From positions 154,241 to 218,240 of the forward strand of contig URYL01000003.1 in the NCBI GenBank assembly GCA_900552075.1: 64,000 nucleotides of DNA. The letters run 5' to 3'. This document shows positions 1 to 9,682 of the stretch, piece by piece. The DNA is from an uncultured Bacteroides sp. GTDB taxonomy: Bacteria; Bacteroidota; Bacteroidia; Bacteroidales; Bacteroidaceae. A model generated the notes under the pieces. It saw only the letters and a program-made list of their open reading frames with translations. It searched no databases and was not told the origin of the DNA. The first letter of the stretch is position 1. Each line of letters opens with the position of its first letter. The position numbers and the translations under genes were made by a program.

Positions 1-2
1 TT

Positions 3-332
3 ACGGTAGACTTGCAAAAGGTGGAGCCTGTGCAGAAGGTAGTATTGGGGTGTCTGACGAATTATGGGATGGCAGTGCATAAGCCTAAATATCTGAAGGT
101 GGAAATATCGGAAGATAATCACCGCTTTACCCAAGTAGGACAACGTGATTTCTCGGAAGAGGATATCTTCAGAAACGGGAACTATGTGGAGGATGTGACT
201 TTTACTTTCGATAAGCGGAAGGCCCGCTACGTGCGGGTGACGGCAAAGGGATTGGGGGCCTGTCCTTCCTATCATTATATGCGGCCCGGACAGCCGGCAC
301 GTTATTATTTTGACGAAATACAAGTAGAATGA
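3..332 (+). CDS. C-terminal fragment of a secreted glycoside hydrolase, probably GH20 hexosaminidase (5' end outside window)
   Basis: The reading frame is open from the left edge, so only the last 109 or so residues are present. The piece reads as a discoidin-like (F5/8 type C) beta-sandwich tail: KYLKVEISEDNHRFTQVG, then a segment ending in KARYVRVTAKGLG and a final YYFDEIQVE strand. In Bacteroides such tails commonly end GH20 beta-N-acetylhexosaminidases, which fits the GH20 gene that follows 26 bp later on the same strand. The catalytic part is not visible, so the family is inferred from the tail and neighbours only. It appears to share an operon with the next three genes. Confidence 0.6.
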   Translation, partial: TVDLQKVEPVQKVVLGCLTNYGMAVHKPKYLKVEISEDNHRFTQVGQRDFSEEDIFRNGNYVEDVTFTFDKRKARYVRVTAKGLGACPSYHYMRPGQPARYYFDEIQVE

Positions 333-358
333 TAATTATAAATTTTAAATTTGATAGA

Positions 359-2356
359 ATGAAACATCTGATTGTATGTAGTGTGATGTGGCTGTGTGGA
401 TGGATGGTGGCTATGGCCCAAAGTGTTCCACAGGTGATTCCTGCGTTGCAGCAGTGGAAACCGGCTAAAGGTAAACTGGTGTTGCCGGAATCGGGCAAGG
501 TAATCGTTTCTTCGGACGAGGAAGAAGCGTTAAGGCAAAGTGCCGAAATATTGGTACAGGACCTCAAGGAAATGTTCGGTTGGGATTACCGTGTGGTTAC
601 TGGTAAGAAGGAAAAGGGAGCGGTGTTCCTGACCTTGGGTAAACCGGATGAGACTTTGGGTGACGAAGGCTATCGAATGGATATCCGGAATGAGGTGACG
701 ATTGAAGCTCCGACTTCAAAGGGGGTGTTCTGGGGAACACGCACCTTGTTGCAGATGATTCACAATCAGTCGGAAGGGCTGATGAAGGGCCGTGCTACGG
801 ACTTTCCCTTGTATCCCAACCGGGGATTCATGATTGACGTGGCCCGCAAGTTCTTTACGATGGACTATTTGCGAGATTATGTGAAGATTCTTTCGTTCTA
901 TAAATTAGATGAACTGCAAGTTCACTTGAATGACAACGGGTTTGTGGAGTTCTTTGGGAATGACTGGAACAAGACGTATGCGGCTTTCCGTCTGGAAAGT
1001 GAGCGCTATCCAGGACTGACGGCAAAGGACGGATCTTATACCAAGGCGGAATTCCGGGATTTCCAGAAAATGGCGGCTACGTACGGAGTCAATGTGATTC
1101 CGGAGATTGATGTGCCGGCCCATTCTTTGGCTTTCACCCATTATAATCCCCGGTTGGCGGCGGATAATAAGGTATACGGAATGGACCATCTGGATTTGTA
1201 TAAACAGGAAGTCTATGATTTTGTAGATTCTCTTTTCGATGAGTATTTGTCGGGAGAAGACCCGGTGTTTGTGGGGCCGGAAGTGCATATCGGAACGGAT
1301 GAATATAATCAGAAAGAAGCAGAGCAGTTCCGTCATTTTACGAATCATTATATGGATTTTGTATCCAAGTATGGCAAGACTCCTCGTTTGTGGGGAAGTC
1401 TGAACGTGATGAAAGGAGAAACGCCTGTTGATTTGAAAGGGAAAGTGGTAAGTGCCTGGAATTATAATTGGATGGATGTGAATACCTGTCTGGAGGCGGG
1501 TGCAAAGGTAGTGAATCTTTGCGACGCACTGTTGTATTTGGTGCCGGGAGTGAACTACTATCATGATTTTCTGAACTGTCAGTGGCTGTACGAAAACTGG
1601 TGGCCGGAAATGATGCGGAAGGATGAACCGAAGGTGGAAAAGCGTCATCCCAACTTCTTGGGTGCCATGCTGGCCGTGTGGAACGACCGTGTGGGTAATG
1701 GCATCAGTGAGCAGGATGTGCATGCGCGTACTTTCCCAGCTTTACAGGTGGTTTGTGAAAAGACGTGGAAGGGGGAAAATGCAGCGAAGGTACCGTATGC
1801 CCAGTTTAAAGCCCTTTGCGAGTCTACTCCCGAGGCACCGGGTGTGAATTTGCTGGCGAAGGTGGCCCAACGTACCAGTTTGACGGAGACAGACAAAGAA
1901 GTGGTGCTTTCGGGAACGGATACGCTTACCACCTCGGTCGATGAAATCGGCTATCCTTATGCGGTAGAATTTGAGATTTGTCCAGACTCCGTTCCGAATG
2001 TAGATGCCATTCTCTTCAAAGGGCCTCATTCCGAATTTGTAGCCAACTGGCAGAGTACGGGCAAGTTTGCGTTCCGTCGGGATGGATATGAGTTTGTGTT
2101 TCATGCCTACCGTTTGCCTGCCGGCAAGTGGACAAAAGTGCGGGTAGAGGGGGACACAAAAGGTACCTCTTTATTCGTGGACGGACAGCTTCAGGAAAGG
2201 CTGGAGGGGCGTGTAAAAGAAGTGTATAATGAGAAATGGCAGCGGAAAGACCGTTTTTGGTATAAGGAAACTTTGATATTCCCCTTGAAGCAATTGGGAG
2301 ATGTCCACATGGGATTTAAGGGAAAAGTGAAAAACTTAGTATGTATTCCACTCTAA
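359..2356 (+). CDS. Secreted GH20 beta-N-acetylhexosaminidase-like enzyme
   Basis: About 665 residues. An ATG 30 bp upstream is in frame, but I chose the ATG at 359 because it begins directly with a signal peptide (MKHLIVCSVMWLCGWMVAMAQ). A GH20b-type N-terminal alpha/beta domain (about residues 25-145) precedes the TIM barrel, which opens RGFMIDVARKFF. The catalytic Asp-Glu pair is D314-E315 in HIGTDEY; most GH20 enzymes have HxGGDE, so the Thr before the Asp is a variant. Substrate-contact signatures include EIDVPAHS and AWNYNW. The last 160 residues look like a LamG/concanavalin-type domain. The predicted role is release of terminal GlcNAc or GalNAc from host glycans in the periplasm. It is followed by GH2 and sulfatase genes with short gaps, so they are probably co-transcribed. 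Linkage specificity, including lacto-N-biosidase-like action, cannot be read from sequence. Confidence 0.85.
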   Translation: MKHLIVCSVMWLCGWMVAMAQSVPQVIPALQQWKPAKGKLVLPESGKVIVSSDEEEALRQSAEILVQDLKEMFGWDYRVVTGKKEKGAVFLTLGKPDETLGDEGYRMDIRNEVTIEAPTSKGVFWGTRTLLQMIHNQSEGLMKGRATDFPLYPNRGFMIDVARKFFTMDYLRDYVKILSFYKLDELQVHLNDNGFVEFFGNDWNKTYAAFRLESERYPGLTAKDGSYTKAEFRDFQKMAATYGVNVIPEIDVPAHSLAFTHYNPRLAADNKVYGMDHLDLYKQEVYDFVDSLFDEYLSGEDPVFVGPEVHIGTDEYNQKEAEQFRHFTNHYMDFVSKYGKTPRLWGSLNVMKGETPVDLKGKVVSAWNYNWMDVNTCLEAGAKVVNLCDALLYLVPGVNYYHDFLNCQWLYENWWPEMMRKDEPKVEKRHPNFLGAMLAVWNDRVGNGISEQDVHARTFPALQVVCEKTWKGENAAKVPYAQFKALCESTPEAPGVNLLAKVAQRTSLTETDKEVVLSGTDTLTTSVDEIGYPYAVEFEICPDSVPNVDAILFKGPHSEFVANWQSTGKFAFRRDGYEFVFHAYRLPAGKWTKVRVEGDTKGTSLFVDGQLQERLEGRVKEVYNEKWQRKDRFWYKETLIFPLKQLGDVHMGFKGKVKNLVCIPL

Positions 2357-2371
2357 AAATAGTATGATTCT

Positions 2372-5300
2372 ATGGTGAAATTTTATCATTTTTTGCTCAT
2401 TGTAGGACTGTTGGTTGGAGCTACAATGAACGTATGTGCACAAAGCAGATACGATAAGAACAAGTTGTATCAGGTATCGCCCTCCGGCGCTTTGAACAAA
2501 GCGTTGGGGTATGAGGCGGGCGCTTCGTCTGTCACATTGAAATCTTTGAGTCAGACCGATCAAGGGCAGCAATGGAACATTGAGGAGTTGTCGGGAAGTT
2601 TCCGGTTGGTAAACGTGTTTGACAATAAGGCTTTGCGTGCGGATGTAGACCACAAGGTGCTGGCTGTAGCAGAAGTCAATGGTAGTGATGAGGCCCAATT
2701 GTGGACTCTGCTGGAAGCTGGTAAGTTTGTACGTCTGGTACCGGCTAATACTCCTTCGTTGATGTTGGTGTGCCAAAATGGACGTTTGACATTGGCCGAC
2801 CGGAAAAAGGTGGAGAAGACGGAGACTTCGTTGTTCCTGGTACAAGTGAGCCGTATGGTGATGCCGGAAGGTACGGGGATGGCGGCCCGCGAAAAGGTAT
2901 ATTGGGAGGATGAAACACGTTTTGAAGAAAATAAAGAAGTTGGTCATGCATCGTATATGCCGTATCCTTCTGAAAAGGATATGTTGAGTGACAAGGCTTT
3001 TTATGATCGTCCTTGGGAAGAGGTACATAATCCGGCTTATATGCTGTTGAACGGCACATGGGCTTTCCATTGGGTGTCTGAACCTTCTCAGCGTCCGCTG
3101 GATTTCTACAAAGAAGATTTTGATGTTTCCGGCTGGGACCGCATTCCGGTGCCGTCTAACTGGGAAATGCAGGGGTATGACCATCCGATTTATGCGAATG
3201 TAGAATATCCGCATGCCAATACGCCGCCTTATATTCAGGCTCGTAAAGGATTCAATGACGGGGGAAAGAATTACGGTATCAATCCGGTGGGTTCGTATGT
3301 ACGTACCTTTAACTTGCCGGAAGGATGGAACGGAAAACGTACATTTATCCATTTTGGAGGTATTTACAGTGCGGCGTTTGTTTATTTGAACGGGAAATAT
3401 GTAGGTTACTCACAGGGTTCCAACAATGTGGCAGAATTTGATTTGACCCAGTATTTGAAAGCAGGTGAGAACCGGCTGGCGGTACAAGTGTTTCGCTGGT
3501 GTGATGGTTCGTATCTGGAATGTCAGGATATGTTCCGCATGAGTGGTATTTTCCGGGATGTGTATCTGTATAATGTACCGAAGGTAAGTGTACGCGACCA
3601 TTATATCACTTGTTTGTTGGATAAAGAGAAAAACTACGAAAGTGGTACCATGAACGTGAAACTGTCGTTGGACAACCGTGACAAGTTGAAGGGAACCAAG
3701 AACCTGCTGGTTCGCCTGCTGGATCCGGAAGGTCGTAAGGTGGCCGAATCGGAGGTGGCTGTGAAATATGCTCCTTCTTCTCCGGTGAGTGTGGCCAATG
3801 TGTCGTTCGATTTGTCGGGCTTGTCCTTGTGGACGGCAGAAACTCCTTCGTTATATACGGTACAGGTGATACAGCGTCAGGGCGGCAAAGACGAAATGGC
3901 GTTTTCTACGAAATATGGTTTCCGAAACATTGAAGTGAAAGGTTCCTTGTTGTACCTGAACGGGAAACGGGTGTTTTTCAAGGGAACGAACCGTCACGAT
4001 ACGCATCCGATGTATGGACGGGCGGTGACTACCGAATCGATGCTGTGGGATGTGCTGACCATGAAGCGGAACAATATCAATACCATCCGTACGTCGCATT
4101 ATCCGAATGCGGCCAAGATGTATGCCATGTTCGACTATTATGGCTTGTACACCATGGATGAAGCTGACTTGGAAGATCATGCCAACCAGTCCATCAGTGA
4201 CATGGCATCGTGGATACCGGCGTTTGTAGACCGTATTGACCGGATGGTGCTGCGTGACCGCAATCATCCGAGCGTCATTTTCTGGAGTCTGGGTAATGAG
4301 GCCGGAGGCGGTGAGAATTTCCGTGACTGTTATGCAGCTGCTAAGAAGCTGGATAGTCGTCCGGTACATTATGAAGGTACACGTGACGGAAAATCATACG
4401 GAGGTAACCGTTTCAGCGACTTCTATTCCAAGATGTATCCTAGCATGGACTGGATGGATGAGCATGTGAGTGCTTTCGAAAAGCCTCTCTTTGTCTGTGA
4501 ATATGCACACGCCATGGGAAATGCCATTGGTAACTTGAAAGAATATTGGGAAAGCATTGAAGGTAGTAAGTCTACGATTGGTGGAGCTATCTGGGACTGG
4601 ATTGACCAGGCGATTTACGACCCTCATGAAATGAAGAAAGGAATTTATCGTCTGCATACAGGCTATGACTATCCGGGTCCGCACCAAGGAAACTTCTGTT
4701 CCAACGGTATTGTTCCGGCTACACGGGAAGAGTCTCCTAAATTAAAGGAAGTGAAAGCGATTTATCAGTATGTAGGTTTCAAAGATTTGGGCATGGATGC
4801 GGCGCATAATGTGGTCAATATTCAGGTGACCAATAAATATGCATTTCTGCCGTTGAACGGATTCGACCTGAAATGGGAGACCATAAAGAATGGAGAGATT
4901 GTGGGAGCCGATAGTTTGAAACTGGATGCAGTGCTTCCGGGCGATTCTGTGGCTCTCAGTCTGAAACTGGCAGGGGTGAATTTGGCAAGCGCCCAGAAGA
5001 ACGGCGACGAAATAATGGTGAATTTGCATGTACGGATGTTGGCTCCTGCTGTATGGGCAGAAGCAGGCCACGAAGTGGCTTTCCGTCAGTTTGAACTGAC
5101 CGAACGGGCCGCATTGCCGGAACTGGCTACAAAGAAAAAGAAAAACAACTGGGACATTCGGGAAGATGAGAAGCAGATTTCAGTTTCGAATGCAAAGGTA
5201 CGTGCCGTATTCGACAAGGCTACGGGTCAGTTGACTCAGTTGTCTATGGGCGGTAAGGATATCATCAGTCAAAAGGGCGGTTTCTTGTACGACAATCATC

Positions 5301-5956
5301 GCTGGATTGAAAATGATTTGTTCAAGGAAGTGGCCAATGGACTGGATGCGGCCGGTACATGCGAAGTAACGACAGAAAAAGGAAAGGTACTGGTTCGTAC
5401 TTCCCGGGGTGGCTCTTTATGCGCGACCAACATTGTGTACACTTTCACTCCAGACGGTGTGTTGGATATGGATGTACGCTTCTCTCCGCAGACTGCCAAT
5501 TTGCGCCGTTGCGGACTGGTATGCTTGTTGGACTCTACTTTGACGCAAGTAAATTATTACGCACATGGTCCTTGGGAAAATTATGTGGACCGGAAAGACG
5601 CTTGCCCGGTGGGGCGCTACTCAACAACAGTAGACGAAATGGGTGGTAAGTATGTCAAACCGCAGTCTATGGGCAATCGGGAGGGTTTGCGCAGTCTGGA
5701 TTTGATGGATGCGTCCGGTAAGGGGATCCGTATCCAGACAGAGGGCAATGTATCCTTCTCCGCGTTGCGTTACACCGATGCAGACTTGATGAATGCCAAG
5801 CATACATGGGAACTGGAGAAACGTCCTTACGTGGTGTTACATCTAGATGCTGCACTTCGAGGATTAGGTAACGCAAGTTGTGGTCCGGAAACCATGTTGA
5901 AATACCAGATACCGCAGAAGCCGATGAGTTACAAACTCCGTATTTCCGCTTTATAA
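2372..5956 (+). CDS. Secreted GH2 beta-galactosidase with N-terminal beta-trefoil-like domain
   Basis: 1194 residues with a signal peptide (MVKFYHFLLIVGLLVGATMNVCAQ). Residues about 25-165 carry QxW-type repeats (QQWNIEEL, AQLWTLLE), suggesting a ricin-like beta-trefoil carbohydrate-binding module ahead of the LacZ-like body. Then come the GH2 sugar-binding domain (GIYSAAFVYLNGKYVGYSQG), the Ig-like linker and the TIM barrel (GTNRHDTHP; TIRTSHYPN). The acid/base is E643 in GNEAGGG and the nucleophile is E710 in VCEYAHAMGN; a Bgal_small_N-type domain occupies the C-terminus. It should hydrolyse terminal beta-galactose from glycans in the periplasm or at the surface. It starts 15 bp after the GH20 stop and is followed 26 bp later by a sulfatase, which fits sequential removal of Gal, GlcNAc and sulfate from mucin-type chains. 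Confidence 0.9.
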   Translation: MVKFYHFLLIVGLLVGATMNVCAQSRYDKNKLYQVSPSGALNKALGYEAGASSVTLKSLSQTDQGQQWNIEELSGSFRLVNVFDNKALRADVDHKVLAVAEVNGSDEAQLWTLLEAGKFVRLVPANTPSLMLVCQNGRLTLADRKKVEKTETSLFLVQVSRMVMPEGTGMAAREKVYWEDETRFEENKEVGHASYMPYPSEKDMLSDKAFYDRPWEEVHNPAYMLLNGTWAFHWVSEPSQRPLDFYKEDFDVSGWDRIPVPSNWEMQGYDHPIYANVEYPHANTPPYIQARKGFNDGGKNYGINPVGSYVRTFNLPEGWNGKRTFIHFGGIYSAAFVYLNGKYVGYSQGSNNVAEFDLTQYLKAGENRLAVQVFRWCDGSYLECQDMFRMSGIFRDVYLYNVPKVSVRDHYITCLLDKEKNYESGTMNVKLSLDNRDKLKGTKNLLVRLLDPEGRKVAESEVAVKYAPSSPVSVANVSFDLSGLSLWTAETPSLYTVQVIQRQGGKDEMAFSTKYGFRNIEVKGSLLYLNGKRVFFKGTNRHDTHPMYGRAVTTESMLWDVLTMKRNNINTIRTSHYPNAAKMYAMFDYYGLYTMDEADLEDHANQSISDMASWIPAFVDRIDRMVLRDRNHPSVIFWSLGNEAGGGENFRDCYAAAKKLDSRPVHYEGTRDGKSYGGNRFSDFYSKMYPSMDWMDEHVSAFEKPLFVCEYAHAMGNAIGNLKEYWESIEGSKSTIGGAIWDWIDQAIYDPHEMKKGIYRLHTGYDYPGPHQGNFCSNGIVPATREESPKLKEVKAIYQYVGFKDLGMDAAHNVVNIQVTNKYAFLPLNGFDLKWETIKNGEIVGADSLKLDAVLPGDSVALSLKLAGVNLASAQKNGDEIMVNLHVRMLAPAVWAEAGHEVAFRQFELTERAALPELATKKKKNNWDIREDEKQISVSNAKVRAVFDKATGQLTQLSMGGKDIISQKGGFLYDNHRWIENDLFKEVANGLDAAGTCEVTTEKGKVLVRTSRGGSLCATNIVYTFTPDGVLDMDVRFSPQTANLRRCGLVCLLDSTLTQVNYYAHGPWENYVDRKDACPVGRYSTTVDEMGGKYVKPQSMGNREGLRSLDLMDASGKGIRIQTEGNVSFSALRYTDADLMNAKHTWELEKRPYVVLHLDAALRGLGNASCGPETMLKYQIPQKPMSYKLRISAL

Positions 5957-5982
5957 ATTAGAATAACCTAAAAAAACAAATT

Positions 5983-7551
5983 ATGAATAAACTTTATCCC
6001 CTGGCCGGTATGGTAACCTTATCGGCTGTGACTACTGCCTGTCAGCAGGCTGACAAGCAAGAGAAGAAGCAATACAATATTGTGTACATTATGACCGATG
6101 ACCATACGGCACAGATGATGAGCTGTTATGACACGCGCTACATGGAAACTCCCAATCTGGACCGGATTGCAAATGAGGGTGTACGTTTTACCAACAGCTT
6201 TGTTGCTAATTCGTTGAGTGGCCCTAGCCGGGCCTGTATGCTTACTGGAAAACATTCTTGCGGCAATAAGTTCTATGATAATACGACTTGTGTGTTCGAC
6301 AGTGCCCAGCAAACATTCCCGAAGCTGTTACGGAAAGCCGGCTATCAGACGGCTATTATTGGGAAATGGCACTTGGAAAGTCTGCCTTCAGGATTTGATT
6401 ATTGGGAAATAGTACCAGGGCAAGGGGATTATTACAATCCGGATTTCATCACCCAGGAAAATGATACGATTCAGAAACACGGGTATATCACAAATCTGAT
6501 TACGGATGATGCCATCGACTGGTTGGAGCACAAGCGGGATGAGAAGAAACCTTTCTGTCTGTTCATCCATCACAAGGCAATTCATCGCAACTGGATGGCT
6601 GATACCTGTAATCTGGCGCTGTATGAAGACAAGACTTTCCCATTGCCGGATAACTTCTTTGATGATTATGAAGGACGTGAAGCGGCTGCGGCTCAGGAAA
6701 TGAGCATTGTGAAAGACATGGACATGATTTATGACCTGAAGATGCTCCGCCCGGACAAGAATTCTCGCTTAAAGAGCTATTATGAGAAATACCTGGGACG
6801 TTTGGACAGTGCACAGCGTGCGGCCTGGGATAAATTCTACGGTCCGATTATTGACGATTTCTATAAGAAGAACCCGAAAGGGAAGGAGCTGGCCAACTGG
6901 AAATTCCAGCGTTACATGCGTGATTATATGAAGACCGTCAAGTCATTGGATGACAATGTGGGCCGTGTGTTGGACTACTTGAAAGAAAAGGGCCTGTTGG
7001 AAAATACCTTGGTGGTCTATACTTCTGACCAGGGCTTCTACATGGGCGAACATGGTTGGTTCGACAAGCGTTTTATGTATGAAGAATCCATGCGTACACC
7101 GTTGGTCATGCGTTTGCCGGAGGGTTTTACCCGGCGGGGAGATATTACCGAACTGGTACAGAACATTGACTATGGTCCTACTTTCCTGGATCTGGCAGGA
7201 GTGGAAGTGCCTTCCGATATGCATGGAGTTTCTTTGTTGCCTCTACTGAAGGGAGAACATCCGACAGACTGGCGTAAGGCTTTATACTACCATTTCTACG
7301 AGTATCCAGCAGAGCACATGGTGAAACGTCATTATGGGGTACGTACAGACCGTTACAAACTGATTCATTTTTACAATGACATTGATACATGGGAACTGTA
7401 TGACTTGAAAGAAGACCCGCACGAAATGCACAACTTGTATGGTCAGAAAGAATATGAGGGAATCGTGACGGAGCTGAAGGCAGAAATGGCCAAACTGCAA
7501 GAGCAGTACAATGATCCGGTACGTTTTTCTCCGGATCGTGACAAAGAATGA
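5983..7551 (+). CDS. S1-family sulfatase, Ser-type, probable lipoprotein
   Basis: 522 residues. The N-terminus MNKLYPLAGMVTLSAVTTAC has a usable lipobox, so it is probably an outer-envelope lipoprotein. The first metal-binding segment is YIMTDDHTAQ. The formylglycine site is S79-G-P-S-R83, followed by ACMLTGKHS: the (C/S)xPxR signature in its Ser form, which needs an anaerobic radical-SAM maturase (anSME) encoded elsewhere. GKWHLES and the later TSDQGFYMGEHGW complete the metal site, and a C-terminal subdomain ends DPVRFSPDRDKE. The overall pattern resembles my recollection of Bacteroides N-acetylglucosamine-6-O-sulfatases (S1_11), which would fit the hexosaminidase and galactosidase next door, but the subfamily is an inference. 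It is the last gene of this operon; a clear terminator follows. Confidence 0.88.
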   Translation: MNKLYPLAGMVTLSAVTTACQQADKQEKKQYNIVYIMTDDHTAQMMSCYDTRYMETPNLDRIANEGVRFTNSFVANSLSGPSRACMLTGKHSCGNKFYDNTTCVFDSAQQTFPKLLRKAGYQTAIIGKWHLESLPSGFDYWEIVPGQGDYYNPDFITQENDTIQKHGYITNLITDDAIDWLEHKRDEKKPFCLFIHHKAIHRNWMADTCNLALYEDKTFPLPDNFFDDYEGREAAAAQEMSIVKDMDMIYDLKMLRPDKNSRLKSYYEKYLGRLDSAQRAAWDKFYGPIIDDFYKKNPKGKELANWKFQRYMRDYMKTVKSLDDNVGRVLDYLKEKGLLENTLVVYTSDQGFYMGEHGWFDKRFMYEESMRTPLVMRLPEGFTRRGDITELVQNIDYGPTFLDLAGVEVPSDMHGVSLLPLLKGEHPTDWRKALYYHFYEYPAEHMVKRHYGVRTDRYKLIHFYNDIDTWELYDLKEDPHEMHNLYGQKEYEGIVTELKAEMAKLQEQYNDPVRFSPDRDKE

Positions 7552-7574
7552 TCTTGAAAGTAATGGATAAAAGA

Positions 7575-7616
7575 ATGCCCGGACAGCTTGTGAGGAGCTG
7601 TCTGGGCATCTTTTTT
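7575..7616 (+). terminator. Rho-independent terminator after the sulfatase
   Basis: ATGCCCGGACAGCT at 7575-7588 pairs with AGCTGTCTGGGCAT at 7596-7609, with one mismatch or wobble, and is followed by six T residues. It lies between the convergent sulfatase (+) and mnmA (-); the plus-strand T-run is the stronger one. Confidence 0.9.
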
Positions 7617-7637
7617 AATTATAAGTATAGGAGTGAT

Positions 7638-8768
7638 TTATTTCGGGAACTTCGCTTCGTTTTCTGCACCGATTTTCTTGATGGCTTGCTGGAAGGCGAT
7701 GAATCCACCACCTAACACCCGGTTGCTTTCGTAGAATACAGCCGATTGGCCGGGAGTGATGGCGGAGGCCTCTTGTTGGAAGCGGACCAGCAGTTGTCCG
7801 TTTTCCAGTAGAATCACCTGGCAAGGAATCGACCGGCTGCGGTAGCGGATGCGCACAGCAAGGTCTTTACAACTGAGCAGCTCATCCAGACTAGCTACAT
7901 TGTAATCTTCTACCAGCATATACTGGGTCTTGAGTTGGTCGGCATCTCCCAGCATGACCGTATTTTTGGCCGGATTGATTTTCAATACGTAGGCCGGTTT
8001 TCCCAAGGCGATTTCCAGCCCTTTCCGTTGGCCGATGGTGTAGTAGGCGAAACCTTTATGTTGTCCCAGTTTCAGTCCTTTGCTGTCGACAAACCATCCC
8101 GGGCCGATTTTTTCGTCAATATCAGGACAATGTTCTTTCAGAAATTCCCGATAGTCTTTTTCGATAAAGCAGATTTCCATGCTTTCTCCTCCGCGGGCCT
8201 TGGCTTCGAAACCTTTGGAGGCGAGGTAATCGCGTACGCTGGCCTTCGTCATGCCGCCAAGAGGAAACATCATCCGTTTCAAAATCTCTTGCGGCAGTTT
8301 CCATAGAAAATACGACTGGTCTTTCAAGGGGTCGTCGCCGGTCAGGATGTAGCGGTAGCCGTTCATATCTTTCAATTGGCAGTAGTGTCCCGTGGCAATC
8401 CAGGCACAGTTGCACCGGTCGGCCCATTCGCAGAGAATCCGTTCCTTGAACAGGGGATTGCACATCACACAAGGGTTGGGGGTACGACCTCGCATGTATT
8501 CATCGATGAAATATTGCACGATGACCTGTCGGAACTCTGTCCGTACATCTGCTACATGGTGTTCGATGCCTAAGCGGGCAGCCAGCTGTTGCGCCTCAAT
8601 CACTTCATTGGGCTGGTCGTTGCCGGGAGTGAAATGTGAGGCTACGTCCCAGGTACGCATGGTCACCCCCACGACTTCATATCCTTGTTCCTGTAGCATG
8701 ATACAGGCAGCCGAACTGTCAATCCCTCCACTCATGCCGACCAGGACTCTTTTTTCTCTTTCTTTCAT
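7638..8768 (-). CDS. mnmA: tRNA-specific 2-thiouridylase MnmA
   Basis: 376 residues, the usual size. It uses ATP and a persulfide donor to make 2-thiouridine at wobble U34 of tRNA-Lys, Glu and Gln in the cytoplasm. The PP-loop ATP site is S13-G-G-I-D-S18. The catalytic cysteine pair is C103 in NPCVMCN and C200 in SMEICFIE, matching the known Cys positions of E. coli MnmA. GRxxxPNP and YTIGQRKGL segments are also present, along with a C-terminal beta-barrel domain. Bacteroides genomes often hold several MnmA-like paralogues, so this may be one of several. It begins 18 bp after the ferredoxin-like gene and is probably co-transcribed with it. Confidence 0.92.
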   Translation of the reverse strand: MKEREKRVLVGMSGGIDSSAACIMLQEQGYEVVGVTMRTWDVASHFTPGNDQPNEVIEAQQLAARLGIEHHVADVRTEFRQVIVQYFIDEYMRGRTPNPCVMCNPLFKERILCEWADRCNCAWIATGHYCQLKDMNGYRYILTGDDPLKDQSYFLWKLPQEILKRMMFPLGGMTKASVRDYLASKGFEAKARGGESMEICFIEKDYREFLKEHCPDIDEKIGPGWFVDSKGLKLGQHKGFAYYTIGQRKGLEIALGKPAYVLKINPAKNTVMLGDADQLKTQYMLVEDYNVASLDELLSCKDLAVRIRYRSRSIPCQVILLENGQLLVRFQQEASAITPGQSAVFYESNRVLGGGFIAFQQAIKKIGAENEAKFPK

Positions 8769-8786
8769 GTAAACGGTGGGTTGAGA

Positions 8787-9593
8787 TTAGAAAAATAATT
8801 CCGGCTGACGGCGGGTACTGCACTTTTCGTGGAGGATGGCCGCAAACGGAGACTTGAACTCACGTGCCTTGTTCGGACAAACTTTTACGCAGGCACAACA
8901 TTTGATGCATCTATGGATGTCCGTTTCAATGGCAGTTTGGTCCGCATTGAAATGAATGGCGTGGGTGGGGCAGACTTCGATACATTCGCCACAGGCAAAG
9001 CAACCTTCTGTACAGGTAGGACATACAGGGGCACCCGGCATCCACGATTTGTAAGGAAAGTTCCCTTTGACGGTCAGCTCGGGAATTGGGGTACCGGCTG
9101 TATGCAGTTGGTTCCATTTCTCCAAGCTGTCCTTCCCAAACTCGCGAGCCTGCTGCAGGTCGTCCGTGTCCGGTCGTCCGGCGGAAATGGGCAGTTCGGG
9201 AGTGCTGTAACTGTGCTCTCCAATGAAGGCTCCGGCAGTGAGAGGCATGAAGCCCAGGCTGATGGCTGTATCCCGAAGTTCCAACAAAGCGTCTTCATAA
9301 TCCCGGTTTCCATATACGACCACGAGAATCGCAGGAGCCCCGTTCCCTTTAAGACGTTGCAAGCGTTGAAGTGCGAGAGCGGGTACACGTCCGCCGTACA
9401 CCGGGGTTACAATGACGCACAATTCTCCTTCCATCTCGATTGGAGAGGAAGATTCATCCAAGGTCAGGTCGGTTTCCATTCTTCTTCCCATTCCGATACC
9501 TTCCCCGATGGCCCGTGCGATTTGAGCCGAGGTGTGGGTGGGGGAGAAAAAAATCAGTCGGTTTCCATTCAGTGGGGTAGTGGTTGATGTCAT
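8787..9593 (-). CDS. EFR1-type protein: flavodoxin-like domain plus two 4Fe-4S clusters
   Basis: 268 residues. The N-terminal half (IFFSPTHTSAQIARAIGEG; CVIVTPVYGGRVPA) is flavodoxin-like, with a phosphate-binding loop for FMN. The C-terminal half has CPTCTEGCFACGECIEVCP and CIKCCACVKVCP, two bacterial ferredoxin-type 4Fe-4S motifs. This is the domain order of EFR1-family proteins, which are presumed to shuttle electrons between flavin and iron-sulfur centres in anaerobes. No partner can be named. An electron-supply role for the downstream thiolation gene mnmA is only a guess from adjacency. The start at 9593 follows a -7 box at 9623-9630. Confidence 0.85.
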   Translation of the reverse strand: MTSTTTPLNGNRLIFFSPTHTSAQIARAIGEGIGMGRRMETDLTLDESSSPIEMEGELCVIVTPVYGGRVPALALQRLQRLKGNGAPAILVVVYGNRDYEDALLELRDTAISLGFMPLTAGAFIGEHSYSTPELPISAGRPDTDDLQQAREFGKDSLEKWNQLHTAGTPIPELTVKGNFPYKSWMPGAPVCPTCTEGCFACGECIEVCPTHAIHFNADQTAIETDIHRCIKCCACVKVCPNKAREFKSPFAAILHEKCSTRRQPELFF

Positions 9594-9622
9594 AAGTTCA
9601 ATCTGTCAATTTTTGTAGCAGA

Positions 9623-9630
9623 CAAAAATA
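9623..9630 (-). promoter_or_regulatory. -7 box for the EFR1-mnmA operon
   Basis: On the minus strand this reads TATTTTTG, a full match to the Bacteroides -7 consensus TAnnTTTG, 29 bp upstream of the EFR1 start codon. I see no convincing TTG -33 element at the right distance. Confidence 0.5.
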
Positions 9631-9682
9631 CAATATATAAACGAAATTCCGGATTCTTCATCGGGGATTCTTCTTTTATTCG

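Noticed and set aside
905..1723. 272-residue minus-strand ORF over the GH20 gene
   Set aside because: It mirrors a strong GH20 reading frame and has no protein-like motif; it is an antisense shadow, as are the long minus ORFs at 2336-3352 and 3851-4369 over GH2.
8829..9587. 252-residue plus-strand ORF over the EFR1 gene
   Set aside because: No motif; the minus-strand frame has two clear 4Fe-4S motifs.
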